NCBI RefSeq assembly: GCF_003121705.1 | Contig: NZ_PYHR01000002.1 | Span: forward strand, 372,001 to 436,000 | Reading direction: 5' to 3' | DNA: 64,000 nucleotides | Source of the DNA: Serinibacter arcticus | GTDB lineage: Bacteria; Actinomycetota; Actinomycetes; Actinomycetales; Beutenbergiaceae | In this document: positions 52,273 through 62,396 of the stretch, piece by piece | Numbering within the stretch: position 1 is the stretch's first letter | How the letters are laid out: each line of letters starts with the position of its first letter | Translations under genes and position numbers: made by a program | Notes under the pieces: generated by a model | Told to the model about the DNA's origin: nothing | Seen by the model: only the letters and a program-made list of their open reading frames with translations | Database searches by the model: none

Positions 52273-54524
52273 TCAGCCGGCTTTCCGAGCCGTGCGGCGC
52301 TGAGGCGTTCCGATGAGGTGGGTGTCGCCTGCTGGGGGTCGGTGGTAGGTGTGGCCGGTGGGGGTGGTCCAGATGGTGGAGCCGTCGGGGGCGATGCGGT
52401 AGCTGTGGCCGTGGTGGGTCTTGAGTCGGTGGTGGTGGCGGCAGAGGGGGCGGAGGTTGGGTGCGTCGGTAGGTCCGGTGGGCCATTCGACGGCGTGGTC
52501 GTTGTCGCAGGCGGTTGAGGCGACGGTGCAGGCGGGGGCGATGCAGGTGGGGTGGAGGGCGCGGACGAGGCGGTCGAGCTCGGCGCCGGGGCGGTAGTTG
52601 GGTGTGGCGAGGTGGGGTGCGGGGTTGAAGGAGGGTGGCCAGTAGCGCGACGTGTCTTCCCCGGGTGCCGAGGCGGTTGTCGTCGTGGTCGGCGTGGTCG
52701 GCGTGGTCGGCGTGGCGTCGTCGTCGGGCTCGGTGTTCGTGGTGTCGACGGGGTGGTGGGTCGCGCGGGTCAAGCCGCCTCCGCGCTCGCGCTGGGTCTC
52801 ACGTTCGCGGTCTGCTTGTTGGGTGATGTCGGCGAGGGCGGTGGTGATGGTGAGCCAGCGGGGCGGGTGGGCGGCGAGGAGTCGGGCGGTGGTGGGGTCC
52901 AGGGGTGCGAAGCCGAGGAGTTCGGGGACGTCGATGCCGGTGCGGCAGGTTTCGGGGGCTTCGTAGGTTTCGAACCGCCACTGCGACTCGTTCGTGGTGA
53001 GGGCGAGGTCGTCCTGCCAGGGGTGGACGGGGTCGATGTGGTCGGGATCGGGCTCGGTGAGGTGCTCGGGGGCGAGGGCGAGCGTCAGCCGGGAGGTAGT
53101 ACCGGAGAACGGCACGAATGGCCGGAACCGTTCGCTGGGGTCGGCCAGGCCGTTGCCGGGGTCAAGGTCTTGGGTGCCGTCGGGCTGGGTGGGCGCGTTG
53201 GCGCTCTCGGCGTCCTGGTGCAGGAGGGCGTCGGCGATCGAGGCTGGACCCTGACTGCCGGTAGCGGTGCCGGTGCTGGTGCTGGTGGGTGGGTGTCCGA
53301 GGCGTTGTCGGGTGCGGGCGCTGACGGCCTCGATTGCGGCGTCGAGGGTGCGGCGGACCTGGCAGAGTGGGCTGGGGTCGTTCTCGGCTGCGTGGTGCTC
53401 GCGTTTCGCCAGCTCGATGAGGTCCTCGAAGGACGTCACGGGGTTGGTTCCCGGCCCTGATCGGATCGTGGCGTCGCCAACGCCAACGCCAACGCCGACG
53501 ATCGCGGTGCCGCTGCCGGTCCTCGAACCGATGCCCGCACTGGTGCCGGTGCCGGTGCCGGTGCCGGTGCTGGTGCTGGTGCTGGTGGCTGTGGTGCCGT
53601 CGGTGGTGAGGAGGGTGTGGCAGCCGGGGACGGATGTGAGGGTGCCGTTGTTGAGGGCGGTGGTGGCCAGGGTGGTGAGGGCGTCGGCGCGGAGCTGGTC
53701 CAGGGTGCGGGGGTCGCCGGCGGCGCGGGCGGCCTTCGCAGCGGCCTCAGCCGCGGTGTAGATGGCGGCGATGTCCAGGGCGGGGGCGATGACGCGCAGG
53801 CAGGCTTGGCCGTCGGGCAGGAGTCGTGGGTGCTCGACCCTCCGGCGGGTGGCGGCCTGGAGGGCGCGGTGGTGGGCGGTGGTGGGGTCGGTCTGGATCA
53901 GGACGGCCTGGATCCGCTTCTTCAACGCGTGGTGGGGAAGTCCGGGGGCTGCGGGCAGGACCTGGTCGGTGACGGCGAAGCAGACGGCGGGTTCCTGGGT
54001 GGCGAGCAGGTCGGTGAAGATCGCGGCCTTGCCGGCGTCGATGTGTCCGGCGGCCAGGGCGGTCCCGACGGGGTGGAGGGTGTCGTCCAGCAGGTGTCCT
54101 TCCCGACCAGTCGTGCGGCGCGTTGCCGGCTGAGTCCGAGTCGCATGGCGAGCTCGTCGGCGGCCGGACCACCACGCTCCACCCGTGCGGGCGCTCCGGG
54201 CACGTCAGCGGCGAGTCGGTCGGCGTCCAGGAGGCCGTGGCGGGTGTGCAGGCGGGTGGCGGTGGCGCGGAGTCCGGCTTCGGCCCAGCCGGCGATGGCG
54301 GCGAACGCGGCTGCTGTTTCCAGGAGTTCACCGGGGTCCAGGGTCATGAGGTGGGTGAAGTCCGACAGCTGCAGCAGACGCTCGAGAAGCTCTGTCGGGG
54401 GGCCTCCGTCCTCGGGCTGGGTGAGTCCGAGGCGGTCACGGATGGTGTCGGGGTCCTCGGTGGGCGTGAATCCGAGACCCCACACGGTGGTGGTGGGGGT
54501 TGCTTCGGATCCGTTCTCGAACAT
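52273..54524 (-). CDS. DUF222/HNH endonuclease-domain protein (13E12-like; frameshift as sequenced)
   Basis: About 750 aa protein of the multicopy actinobacterial DUF222-HNH family. The N-terminal DUF222 segment (LLQLSDFTHLMTLDPGELLETA, then LGLSRQRAARLVG) leads to a break near 54102-54104. One added base joins EGHLLDDTLHPVGTALAAGHI and the rest. The C-terminal HNH nuclease shows CDNDHAVEW...NLRPLCRHHHRLKTHHG. The middle contains low-complexity Gly-Thr/Val and Thr-Pro runs coded by tandem DNA repeats. Members are often repeated in the genome and in some hosts serve as phage attachment sites. A nuclease role is inferred from the HNH motif only. Confidence 0.85.
52685..52713. repeat. Short tandem repeat inside the HNH gene
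   Basis: Three copies of the 9-mer GTGGTCGGC, coding TTP-type Thr-Pro repeats on the minus strand. In frame (9 bases), so copy changes would alter linker length, not frame. Confidence 0.8.
53471..53499. repeat. Short tandem repeat inside the HNH gene
   Basis: Repeats of CCAACG (about four units, the last changed to CCGACG), coding Val-Gly repeats in the minus-strand protein. Confidence 0.75.
53538..53589. repeat. Hexanucleotide repeat tract inside the HNH gene
   Basis: Eight units of GGTGCC/GGTGCT in a row, coding Ser/Thr-Gly repeats in the protein. Slippage could vary the linker between the DUF222 and HNH parts. Confidence 0.8.
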
Positions 54525-54702
54525 GCGTACAGTTTACGCTGTCTGGGTGCGATGGGAAGAGGTTTGGCGCGATCTGTGGATACAGGTTCAGGCGGTGGAC
54601 AACCTGTTCCAGCGGCGCCCTCGGCAGCGCCGTCGACGTACTGGAGCATGGCTGGCGCGCGCCTCCACTGCCTGCGCGGTCAGGACCACGCCGCGGGCTG
54701 TG

Positions 54703-54708
54703 TAGACT
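54703..54708 (+). promoter_or_regulatory. Possible -10 element for tRNA-Pro
   Basis: TAGACT lies about 46 bases before the mature tRNA 5' end; no clear -35 element. Weak assignment. Confidence 0.35.
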
Positions 54709-54754
54709 ATCCGAGGCCCAAAGAACCCCCGGAAACGGGAGCGATTCGGGTCGG

Positions 54755-54831
<77 letters not shown>

Positions 54832-54847
54832 GCGTTTTCGCAGGTCA

Positions 54848-54877
54848 GAGGCCGTTCTCCGTGAGGAGGACGGCCTC
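54848..54877 (+). terminator. Terminator after tRNA-Pro
   Basis: A 13-bp stem with one G-U pair and a GTGA loop (54848-54860 with 54865-54877), followed by TCGTCGTTTCT. The best rho-independent-like signal in the window because of the T-rich tail. Confidence 0.85.
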
Positions 54878-55177
54878 TCGTCGTTTCTGCTGACGGTCGG
54901 TCGAGCGCGCTGACCACTCCCGGTTTACCGCCCCCTCGCAGGTCCTGCAGTGACGTTCATCGGCTGCCACCGTTCGAAACCCCCCGGCGCCCCCGTACCC
55001 CGGCCCCGTTCACCCTGGCTCGGCCCCGCGCCAGAAACTCGTGCCGACCGTCGCGCGTCATATCAGGGCCGCTCATCCGTCATGCATGTGACGACGTTCT
55101 CCTGATGGACGGTGCGCGCACCTGACGCGCCCCCCGCAGGCAGCCTTCACCGTCACCCTCGACCCGAAAGAGAGTGC
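54878..55177. other. Non-coding stretch before the surface protein
   Basis: About 300 bases without a convincing gene. It should hold the promoter of the LPXTG protein gene. CATGCATG near 55083 is a short palindrome. I see no RNA gene. Confidence 0.5.
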
Positions 55178-58143
55178 ATGTCCCTCCTCCTGCGGCGCCC
55201 GTCCGGCTCCTTCGTGCCCCACCGTCGGCGAGGTCTCCTCGCGCTGATCGCCACAACGACACTCGTCCTCCTGACGGGGATCGTCCCGCTCGCCCCGGCC
55301 GGGGCCGTCGTGAGCGATCCCGGCGTCGCGACCACCGCCGCCGGCACCACGAGCGTCCCCGTCACGCCGGGCAAGGCTCGCGGGTCCGGCCTGTGGGGCT
55401 ACGTCGGTGACGTGGAGACCCGCAGCACCGGGACCGTCTACACCTACGGCCTGGACTTCAGCCCGCTCGACGGGAGCCTGTGGGTGACCGACAGCGCCAA
55501 GGTCCAGTACACGACCAGCGCATTCCTGTGCAGCATCCTCGGCGGGACCCTGACCGGCGGTGAGTGCTACACCGGGCAGTCCCGTCTGCACCACTACGAC
55601 CTCACGGGAGCGGACTGGGCGGCCGGGCAGTACCAGGCCGACGGGACCTTCGCGGCGGCGACCCCGGGGACCAACGACGGCGTCGGGGTGAACTACCAGG
55701 CCCTGGCGGCTGCGACCGTCCTGAACGGCTCCACCACCCCAACGGGCGCTTCGGCGGCGTGCGAGGCGTGACGCTGACCCAGGACGGGATGGCGTGGGTC
55801 AACGACCCCGACTTCCTGCTGAGCTCCGTCACCAACACCCGCAAGGCCATCCGCATCTTCAACCCCGACGTGACCGAGTCGGCGCTGTCCTTCGGTACCG
55901 GTGGGTGGCCCCAGCGCTACCAGCCTGGTGTGTTCGACTACTCCGTCGGTTCGGCCCGGATGGCGAACGGGAACATCATCATCACCAGCCAGACCCCCGA
56001 GCTGCTGAAGGAGCACCGCGTCGACGGGACGTTCGTGCGGAACATCTACCTACACCAGCCCGCAGGGACCGCCTACGCGGGCGACCCGGGCTACCGCTCC
56101 CCGTACGCCGTCGCGGTGGACCCCGCCGACGGAACGCTGCTGGTGGGCTACATCGACCCCGGGACGGGCAACTCCGGCTTCATCGAGCGGATCGACCCGG
56201 ACGCCTGCACGACCGAGACGATCACCAACCCCGCCGGCGCCGTCCGTGACCGGTGCACCGTCCTGGACACCATCGGGGTCGGGACGTTCCCGAACGGCAA
56301 CGGCAGCTCCGGCACCTCGGCCGCCGTCACCTTCTCCATCCAGGTGGACCCCACCACGCAGGACGTCTACGTCGCCGCCCGCTCGGGACTGGCCTACGTC
56401 TTCGGTCAGGACGGCACGCCCAAGGGCCGCTTCTCCGCCTTCGGCACAGGCGCCGGGAACGGTCAGATCTCCTCGGCGATTCGTGGCATCGCGTTCGACG
56501 AGCGCGGGTTCCTGTACGCGACCGTGGGTGAGGGCACCGCCGCGACCCGGGTGGAGATCTTCGCTCGGACGCCCGACCCGATCACGGAACTGACCGCCGC
56601 CTACACCTCCACCTCGCTGACCGAGGCGACACTCGCGTGGGACGCCCTGCCCACGGGCGTGACCGATGACGCGCAGACCCCGTTGCGGGACTACGTCGTG
56701 GAGCAGTCCATCGACGGCGGGACCACCTGGAGCGTGGTGCCGACCCCTGTCACCACGAGCACGGGCGCGACCGTCACCGGGCTGGACCCGGTGCTGGCCT
56801 ACCAGTTCCGGGTCTCCGCCTGGAACGAGGCGGGCAACGGCGACACCGCAGTCGTGCCACTCCTGGCGCCGGAGCCGGGCGGCTTCACCGTCACCAAGAC
56901 GGTCACCGGATCTCCCGAGGCGATCACCCTCGTCGGCGACACCGCCTTCGAGGTCACCTACGCCGTCGACGGTGTCCCGGCGGCACAGCCGTTGACGATC
57001 GCCGACGGCGAGATCGCGACCGTGGGCGACCTCCCGGCCGGTGCGGTCGTGACGCTGCAGGAGACCCCCGCCGCGGCCCCCGGCGTCACCTTCGGGACCC
57101 CTCGCTTCCTCGTGGACGGGGTCGAGTCGACCAGCCTGACCATCACCGCTGACGAGATCGTCGCCGTCGTGCTGGAGAACCCTGCCGAGGTTGTCCCGCC
57201 TGCCCTCGGTGGCTTCTCCCTGACCAAGACCGTCACCGGCTCACCGGCGGCGATCGCGGCGGTCGGCCCCACGGACTTCGAGGTCACCTACACGGTTGAC
57301 GGCGTCCCCGCCGCCCAGCCCCTGCTCGTGGCGCACGGCGAGACCGTCTCGGTCGTCGACCTACCCGCCGGCGCCGACGTCACCCTCGCCGAGTCACCCA
57401 CCCCGGTGGCCGGCGTGACGTTCGGGGCGCCCCGCTTCGTCGTCGACGGGATCGAGACGACGACGCTCACCGTGGTCGAGGGTGTCGCCGCGACCGTGGT
57501 GCTGGAGAACCCGGCCGAGATCGTCCCGCCGACGCCGGGCGCGATCGAGATCAGCAAGGTCGTCAGCGGTCCGCAGGCGGCGATCGACGCCGTCGGACAG
57601 ACCGCGTTCGAGGTGACGTACAGCGTCGACGGCACACCCGCGGCGCAGTCGGTCGTCATCAGGCACCGAGGGACGGTCACCCTGGGCGAGCTGCCCGCCG
57701 GCGCCGTCGTCGCGCTGGCCGAGACTCCCGCCTCGGCCACCGGGGTCACGTTCGGGGCTCCGATCTTCTCGGTCGACGGCGTCGCGACGTCCAGCGTCAC
57801 GATCGTGGCCGGTGAGACCGTCGAGGTGATCCTGGAGAACCCGGCGACGCTGACGGCGTCCGGCTCGCCCACGGGGCCGCCCACGGCGACGCCGACGACC
57901 AGCAGCCCGACCGCGACGCCGCCGGCGACCCCGCCGTCGTCGCCCGCTGCGACGACTCCGGGCCCGCATCCGGCGACCACGTCGGCCGCCCCGGGGGGCA
58001 CCGCGCGTACGACGGCGGCCGGCACACTCCCGAGGACGGGTGCCTCGAGCCTGGGGTACGTCGCCGGTGCCGGCGCGATTCTGCTCGCCGTCGGCACGGT
58101 GGTGCTGGTCCTGCGCCGTCGGACCGCCGAGCTGACCGAATGA
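55178..58143 (+). CDS. LPXTG-anchored surface protein with beta-propeller-like region and three DUF5979 repeats (frameshift as sequenced)
   Basis: 988 aa after restoring one base near 55737-55740. Signal peptide: basic start, hydrophobic LLALIATTTLVLLTGIVPLAPAGA. Then a propeller-like region of about 470 residues with repeated YGLDFSPLDGSLWVTD, GVTLTQDGMAWVNDPD, YAVAVDPADGTLLVGY patterns; one Fn3-like domain (ITELTAAYTSTSLTEATLAW); three 110-residue DUF5979 repeats; a Thr/Pro/Ser linker; and LPRTG (58027-58041) with a hydrophobic segment and Arg-rich tail. Sortase would attach it to peptidoglycan. Binding partner unknown. No sortase gene is in the window. Confidence 0.88.
56878..57867 (+). 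repeat. Three tandem DUF5979 domain repeats, 330-base period
   Basis: Units begin at 56878, 57208 and 57538, exactly 330 bases (110 codons) apart. Each carries the pattern VTxTVTGS, FEVTYxVDGxPAAQ, LPAGAxVxLxETP, GVTFGxPxF and VLENPA. They act as stalk or spacer in the LPXTG protein. Confidence 0.9.
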
Positions 58144-58181
58144 TCGTCTGACCGTGACCGGCCGACGCGGCCGGCCCCACG

Positions 58182-58214
58182 GAGAGGGGCGTCCCACGCC
58201 GGGGCGCCCCTCTC
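58182..58214 (+). terminator. Terminator after the LPXTG protein gene
   Basis: A 10-bp stem GAGAGGGGCG/CGCCCCTCTC with a 13-base loop, about 40 bases after the stop. Confidence 0.75.
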
Positions 58215-58309
58215 GTCGACTGCGGGACCACATCGCCGTCCGACGACGGGTGCAGGGCGGTCGAGCCCGGTCCTTCTCCCGGTTGACGAGACCTCGGGGG
58301 GGCGGTTCC

Positions 58310-58315
58310 TACGCT
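58310..58315 (+). promoter_or_regulatory. -10 element, leaderless, for the lipoprotein gene
   Basis: TACGCT ends six bases before the ATG at 58322; the TTGACG at 58283-58288 is too far (21 bases) for an ideal -35. Same geometry as at uvrA and pcp. Confidence 0.5.
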
Positions 58316-58321
58316 CGTTCC

Positions 58322-58849
58322 ATGCCTACGAACACGAGCCCTCGAGTCCGACCGACAGCCCTCGGAGCCCTGGTCGTCGCAGCGTCCGCCCTCACCGGGT
58401 GCGGCTGGGCAGGCGACATCGCCGATGGCCTGGACCCCAGCAACAGCAAGGAGCACCACGTCGAGTCGGGTGCCGAGGGGAAGGAGACCGGCCTGCTGGC
58501 CGGCTGGATCCCCGACGACGCCAGCGACGTCTCCGTCATGCAGCGCACCACCGGCAGCGAGCGCCTGCTGACCTTCCGGCACTCCGGCAGGGTCCCCGCC
58601 GAGTGCCTGCCGATCGAGTCCGCCGGCAGTCCGACGACGGCCGAGCTGGAGGAGGCCTACGCCACCGACCTGCGCACGCAGGAGTGGCCCGTCCAGGACT
58701 GGACCACCGTGCCGACCCTGGAGGCCGACTGGTGGCCCGCCGGCCAGGAGACGAGGACGACGCACCTCTGCGGTCGCTGGTGGGTCAGCCAGGAGGCGGA
58801 GACGTTCTACGGCTTCGCCGCGTCACAGCGCGTCGAGCCGGGGGCCTGA
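58322..58849 (+). CDS. Putative lipoprotein, unknown function
   Basis: 175 aa. Signal peptide with lipobox LTGC (about residues 23-26). Mature part has LAGWIPDDASDVSVMQRTTGSERLLTFRHSGRVPAECLP, and two more Cys that may pair. A short WWVSQEAETFYGFAASQ C-terminus. I do not recognise a domain. It is preceded by a leaderless-type promoter and lies between the LPXTG protein and the HEXXH protein, so it is probably a surface-exposed envelope protein. Confidence 0.72.
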   Translation: MPTNTSPRVRPTALGALVVAASALTGCGWAGDIADGLDPSNSKEHHVESGAEGKETGLLAGWIPDDASDVSVMQRTTGSERLLTFRHSGRVPAECLPIESAGSPTTAELEEAYATDLRTQEWPVQDWTTVPTLEADWWPAGQETRTTHLCGRWWVSQEAETFYGFAASQRVEPGA

Positions 58850-58935
58850 GCAGGGCCACGACCCCGTGGCCCACCCGTGACGGTTAGCCTGGTCGGCGTG
58901 ACCCGTCCGGACCTCCCGTCGCGAAACGCTCGTCC

Positions 58936-60071
58936 GTGACGCCCGACCAGGCGGCCAGGCACGCACAGCAGTGGGAGGCCGTCGCCGCGGCGCGGACCGG
59001 CGCGGAGCGCGAGCGCGCGGCGGCGGCAGCCCGGGGCTGGTGGCACGAGCACCACCGGCTGCGCATGCAGGTGGGAGTCGCGCCACACGCGGGCGGCTAC
59101 CAGCAGCCCGCGCCACGCGCCGACGGCTACCAGCAGCCCCCTCACCACCCGGCCCACCAGCAGCCCACGTCGTACCAGCGGCCCGCAGGTCCGACCGGTC
59201 CCTACGCCCCCGGGCGCCCGTACACCCCGGCCACCGGCTACCCCGGAGCCCCACGGACCACCCCACCCCGCCGCGCCTCGGGCGCCCTCGTCGCAGGGAT
59301 CGTGACGATCGCCGTCGCGCTGGTCGGTGGTGTGATCGTCGTCGGCGCCACGCTGGGCCGCACGCTCGAGGCCGACCCGACCAGCGCGCCACCGCCGGTG
59401 ACGGCGCCCCCCGCGACACCTGCGCCCGCACCCGCGCCCACGACCCCGCCCGCGCCGCCGACGTCGGACGCCCCACCGCCCGCACCGACGGCGCCGCCCG
59501 CCCCACCACCCCGACCCTGACGGACGAGGAGAGCTTCCGCGGCGGCCACTGGGAGCAGCCCCTGCCGGACCCCGTCCCGCTGAGCGCACCGCTCCCCGTC
59601 TTCAGCAGCGACCACGCCGACCCGACCGACTGGCTCGCGGCCGCGGGCGTCACGGGGATCACGGTGGTGCCGACCGACGACCCGACGCTGAACTGCGGCT
59701 TCGGGGCCCCGGGGGCCGAGACGTTCGTCTACGTCGGGTGCTACCAGGCGAGGTACAAGGACATCGTGTTCGTGTGGTGGAACGACGGGAGCACCGAGGC
59801 CCAGCGGAAGTTCCTCGTCGCCCACGAGTTCAGCCACTGGCGGCAGTGGAACGACCACTTCGCCGTGATGAACGCCGCGAGCCGGCAGGGCTTCTTCACC
59901 GACTCGCAGGCGTGGCGCGACGCCGTCGAGTCGGACGCGAGCTGCCGCGTGCTCTCGTGGGGCGGGTACAGCGCCGACGTCGTCTCGTCCTCGAGCACCC
60001 CGTGCACGACCGACGGCTGGTACGAGGGCTGGCTGGTCGACGCCGGGGTCGCGCTGGGCGTCCAGCTCTGA
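58936..60071 (+). CDS. Membrane-anchored protein with proline linker and HEXXH motif (frameshift as sequenced)
   Basis: About 378 aa after adding one base near 59509-59513. N-terminal cytoplasmic part (TPDQAARHAQQWEAVAAARTG) and Tyr-Gln-Gln-Pro repeats, one transmembrane helix (GALVAGIVTIAVALVGGVIVVG, about residues 116-137), an extracellular Pro/Ala/Thr linker of about 50 residues, then a domain with LVAHEFSHWRQW, a HEXXH zinc-peptidase signature, and several Cys. A third ligand is not obvious. GTG 58936 is used. A leaderless-type TAGCCT precedes another GTG at 58898, one base out of frame. Metallopeptidase activity is inferred from the motif only. Confidence 0.75.
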
Positions 60072-60098
60072 TCGTCGACGGCGGCGCGACCCGCGGTC

Positions 60099-60737
60099 TC
60101 ACGCCGTGCCGCGCTCCGGCGCCCCCATGTCGCCGGTGCCGGGCACGCCGTCGGCCAGCCCGTACCGCAGCAGCACCACGCCCTTCGGCCCGGCGGCCGG
60201 CGGCTCGAGCAGGGTGAGGTTCGTCGGGACCGCGCCGCCGGCGAACACCGACCTGCCCACACCCAGCACGACCGGGTGCACCCAGAGGTCGAGGCGGTCG
60301 AAGAGCTTCTCGCGCAGCAGTGTCTGGACGAGGTCGAGGCTGCCCACGACCTTGACGCGCTCGTGCCGCTCCCGAACCTCCTGCACGCTGGTGCGCAGGT
60401 CGGTTCCGAGCAGGTGCGAGCCGCTCCAGCCGAGCTCGGGGGTCCCGCGTGAGGCCACGTACTTCGGGATCCCGTTGAAGAGCGTGGCGATCGAGTCGTC
60501 GACACCGCCCTCCTGGTGCGGCCAGTAGCCCGCGAAGATGTCGTACGTCCGGCGCCCGAGCAGCAGCGCGTCCGTGCCCTCGTACGCCCGGGCCACCTGG
60601 GCACCGGAGACGTCGTCCAGGTGCGGGGCCTGCCAGCCGCCGAACGTGAACCCGCCGTCGGGATCCTCCTCGGGCCCGCCGGGCGCCTGCCCGACGAGGT
60701 CGAGGGTCGCGAACAGCTCGATGTGGATCTCGCCCAT
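60099..60737 (-). CDS. Dihydrofolate reductase-family / RibD C-terminal-domain protein
   Basis: 212 aa RibD_C-type reductase (DHFR fold), seen in MGEIHIELFATLDLVGQAPGGPEED, GTDALLLGRRTYDIFAGYWP, VKVVGSLDLVQTLLREKLFDRLDLWVHPVVLGVGRSVF. Common in actinomycetes in several paralogues; natural substrates are unknown and they are not usually the main DHFR or RibD. ATG 60737 has AGGGAGAA upstream. Single gene. Confidence 0.88.
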   Translation of the reverse strand: MGEIHIELFATLDLVGQAPGGPEEDPDGGFTFGGWQAPHLDDVSGAQVARAYEGTDALLLGRRTYDIFAGYWPHQEGGVDDSIATLFNGIPKYVASRGTPELGWSGSHLLGTDLRTSVQEVRERHERVKVVGSLDLVQTLLREKLFDRLDLWVHPVVLGVGRSVFAGGAVPTNLTLLEPPAAGPKGVVLLRYGLADGVPGTGDMGAPERGTA

Positions 60738-60871
60738 GATCGTTCTCCCTGGTGCTCGGTAGCGGTCGGTTCGCGTGCCTCGGGCGCGCCTCTCACCGGG
60801 GTGGACCGCTGGGCGACGCCGGACTCACCGGTCCGCGACCCCCGCGCCCGCGCCCCGCTCGTCCCCGCTCG

Positions 60872-60877
60872 TAGGCT
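60872..60877 (+). promoter_or_regulatory. Possible -10 element for the amidotransferase gene
   Basis: TAGGCT, about 39 bases before the GTG start. Confidence 0.4.
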
Positions 60878-60916
60878 CGTCACGCCCGTACCCCTCACGC
60901 CCCGACGGAGCCCCAC

Positions 60917-61627
60917 GTGCCTCGTACCGCCCTCGCCCTGCGCCACGTCCCGTTCGAGGACCTCGGCCTCCTCGACCCGCTGCTGCGCGAGCGCGGGTAC
61001 GAGGTCGCCTACCTCGATGTCGGGGTCGACGCGCTGGCGGAGGCGACGGTGCTGGCGGCGGATCTCGTCGTCGTGCTCGGCGGCCCCATTGGGGTCTACG
61101 AGAGCGAGGCCTACCCGTTCCTCGACGGCGAGCGCGCGACCATCGCCGCCCGGCTCGCGGCGGGCGGTCCGATCCTCGGGGTCTGCCTCGGCGCGCAGCT
61201 CGTGGCCGCGGCGCTCGGCGCGCCCGTGACGGCGACCGGCCGCAAGGAGATCGGCTTCGGCGAGCTGACGCTGACGCCCGAGGGCCGCGCCTCCGTCCTC
61301 GCGCCGCTCGAGGGCGTCCCGGTCCTGCACTGGCACGGTGACGAGTTCGCCGTGCCCGACGGCGGGGCGAGCCTCGCGCGGACGCCCGGCTTCCCGAACC
61401 AGGCCTTCGCGATCGGCGCCGGCGTGCTCGCCCTCCAGTTCCACCTCGAGGCCGACCACACGGTCCTCGAGCGCTGGCTGATCGGCCACGCCCACGAGAT
61501 CGCGACGGCGGGGGTCGATCCGGGCCGTCTCCGCGCCGACGCCGTCGCGCTGGGCCCGGCCCTCGCCGTCGCCGCCCGCGAGGTGCTCGGATCCTGGCTC
61601 GACGCGCTGCCCGACGCCCCGCGCTGA
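60917..61627 (+). CDS. Class I glutamine amidotransferase-like protein
   Basis: 236 aa stand-alone triad amidotransferase (GuaA-N like). Nucleophile Cys in ILGVCLGAQLVAAALG (about residue 93), His-Glu pair in LQFHLEADH (about 176-178), oxyanion Gly-Gly in VLGGPIGVYESEAYPF. No synthase partner is adjacent, as is usual for the YfeJ/GMP synthase-like subgroup, whose substrates are unknown. GTG 60917. Confidence 0.88.
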   Translation: MPRTALALRHVPFEDLGLLDPLLRERGYEVAYLDVGVDALAEATVLAADLVVVLGGPIGVYESEAYPFLDGERATIAARLAAGGPILGVCLGAQLVAAALGAPVTATGRKEIGFGELTLTPEGRASVLAPLEGVPVLHWHGDEFAVPDGGASLARTPGFPNQAFAIGAGVLALQFHLEADHTVLERWLIGHAHEIATAGVDPGRLRADAVALGPALAVAAREVLGSWLDALPDAPR

Positions 61628-61661
61628 CTGGCCACCGCTGACCGAGCGAGGCCCCCGGCGG

Positions 61662-62396
61662 TCAGCCGTCGAGCGCCACGAGCCGCCAGGTGCCGTGCGG
61701 ATTGGTCAGCAGCGGGTCGCCGTCGTAGTCGACCGAACCGTCGCGGTCCACCCGGTAGCCCGGTTCCTCCGCGCCGAGGGCGAACGTCTCACCCGCCTGG
61801 ACCACCGGCTGCTCGAGCAGGAGGTAACGGGCGAACGCGTCGACGAGATCGCCGGCGTCCGCCTCGGTGGCGGCCACCCGCACGTCCGGCAGCCCGAGGC
61901 TGTGCATCCCGCACGTGTAGACCTCGTCCGGCGCCCGCACCGTGACGACGCACGCGCGGTAGACGCCGAGCGGGCTCGGGTCCGCCACGAGAGCCTCCCA
62001 CTGGGCGGGCGTCCGGCTCACGCCGGTCACCTCGACCTTGACCGCCAGACCGCCCGCGCGGAGCAGCGCGCTGCCGGCAGCCATCGCGGCCGCGGCGCGC
62101 TCCGGCGAGCCGCCCGCGTCGACCAGGTAGGCGACGCTGCGGTGCCCGGCGATCGCCGTGAGGTCAGGACCGTCCGGCAGGGCGCCGGCCGAGGCTGCGA
62201 CGGCGGCCACGAGGCGGGGTTCGGGACCCTCCAGCTGCACGACGTGGTTCTCGCGCGTGGCGATGTTGAGCATCACGGCCCCGGCGACGATCCAGCCGTC
62301 ACGGCTGACGGCCGCGACGAACTCCTCGCGATCGGCCCACGGCCCGGGCACGCAGAGGACGACGGTCTCGGCGGGCGCCCCGCTCACGCCGCTCAC
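61662..62396 (-). CDS. DUF4261-domain protein
   Basis: 244 aa. Reads VVLCVPGPWADREEF, GAVMLNIATRENHVVQLE, and a C-terminal YTCGMHSLGLPDVRV...LVDAFARYLL, features of DUF4261. No catalytic signature. GTG 62396 overlaps the stop of the upstream gene (GTGA), so the pair is translated together. Function unknown. Confidence 0.72.
   Translation of the reverse strand: MSGVSGAPAETVVLCVPGPWADREEFVAAVSRDGWIVAGAVMLNIATRENHVVQLEGPEPRLVAAVAASAGALPDGPDLTAIAGHRSVAYLVDAGGSPERAAAAMAAGSALLRAGGLAVKVEVTGVSRTPAQWEALVADPSPLGVYRACVVTVRAPDEVYTCGMHSLGLPDVRVAATEADAGDLVDAFARYLLLEQPVVQAGETFALGAEEPGYRVDRDGSVDYDGDPLLTNPHGTWRLVALDG

Noticed and set aside
53538-53589. Regular short repeats suggesting CRISPR
   Set aside because: Unit is only six bases, there are no spacers, and the tract lies in frame inside a protein gene; no cas genes are present.
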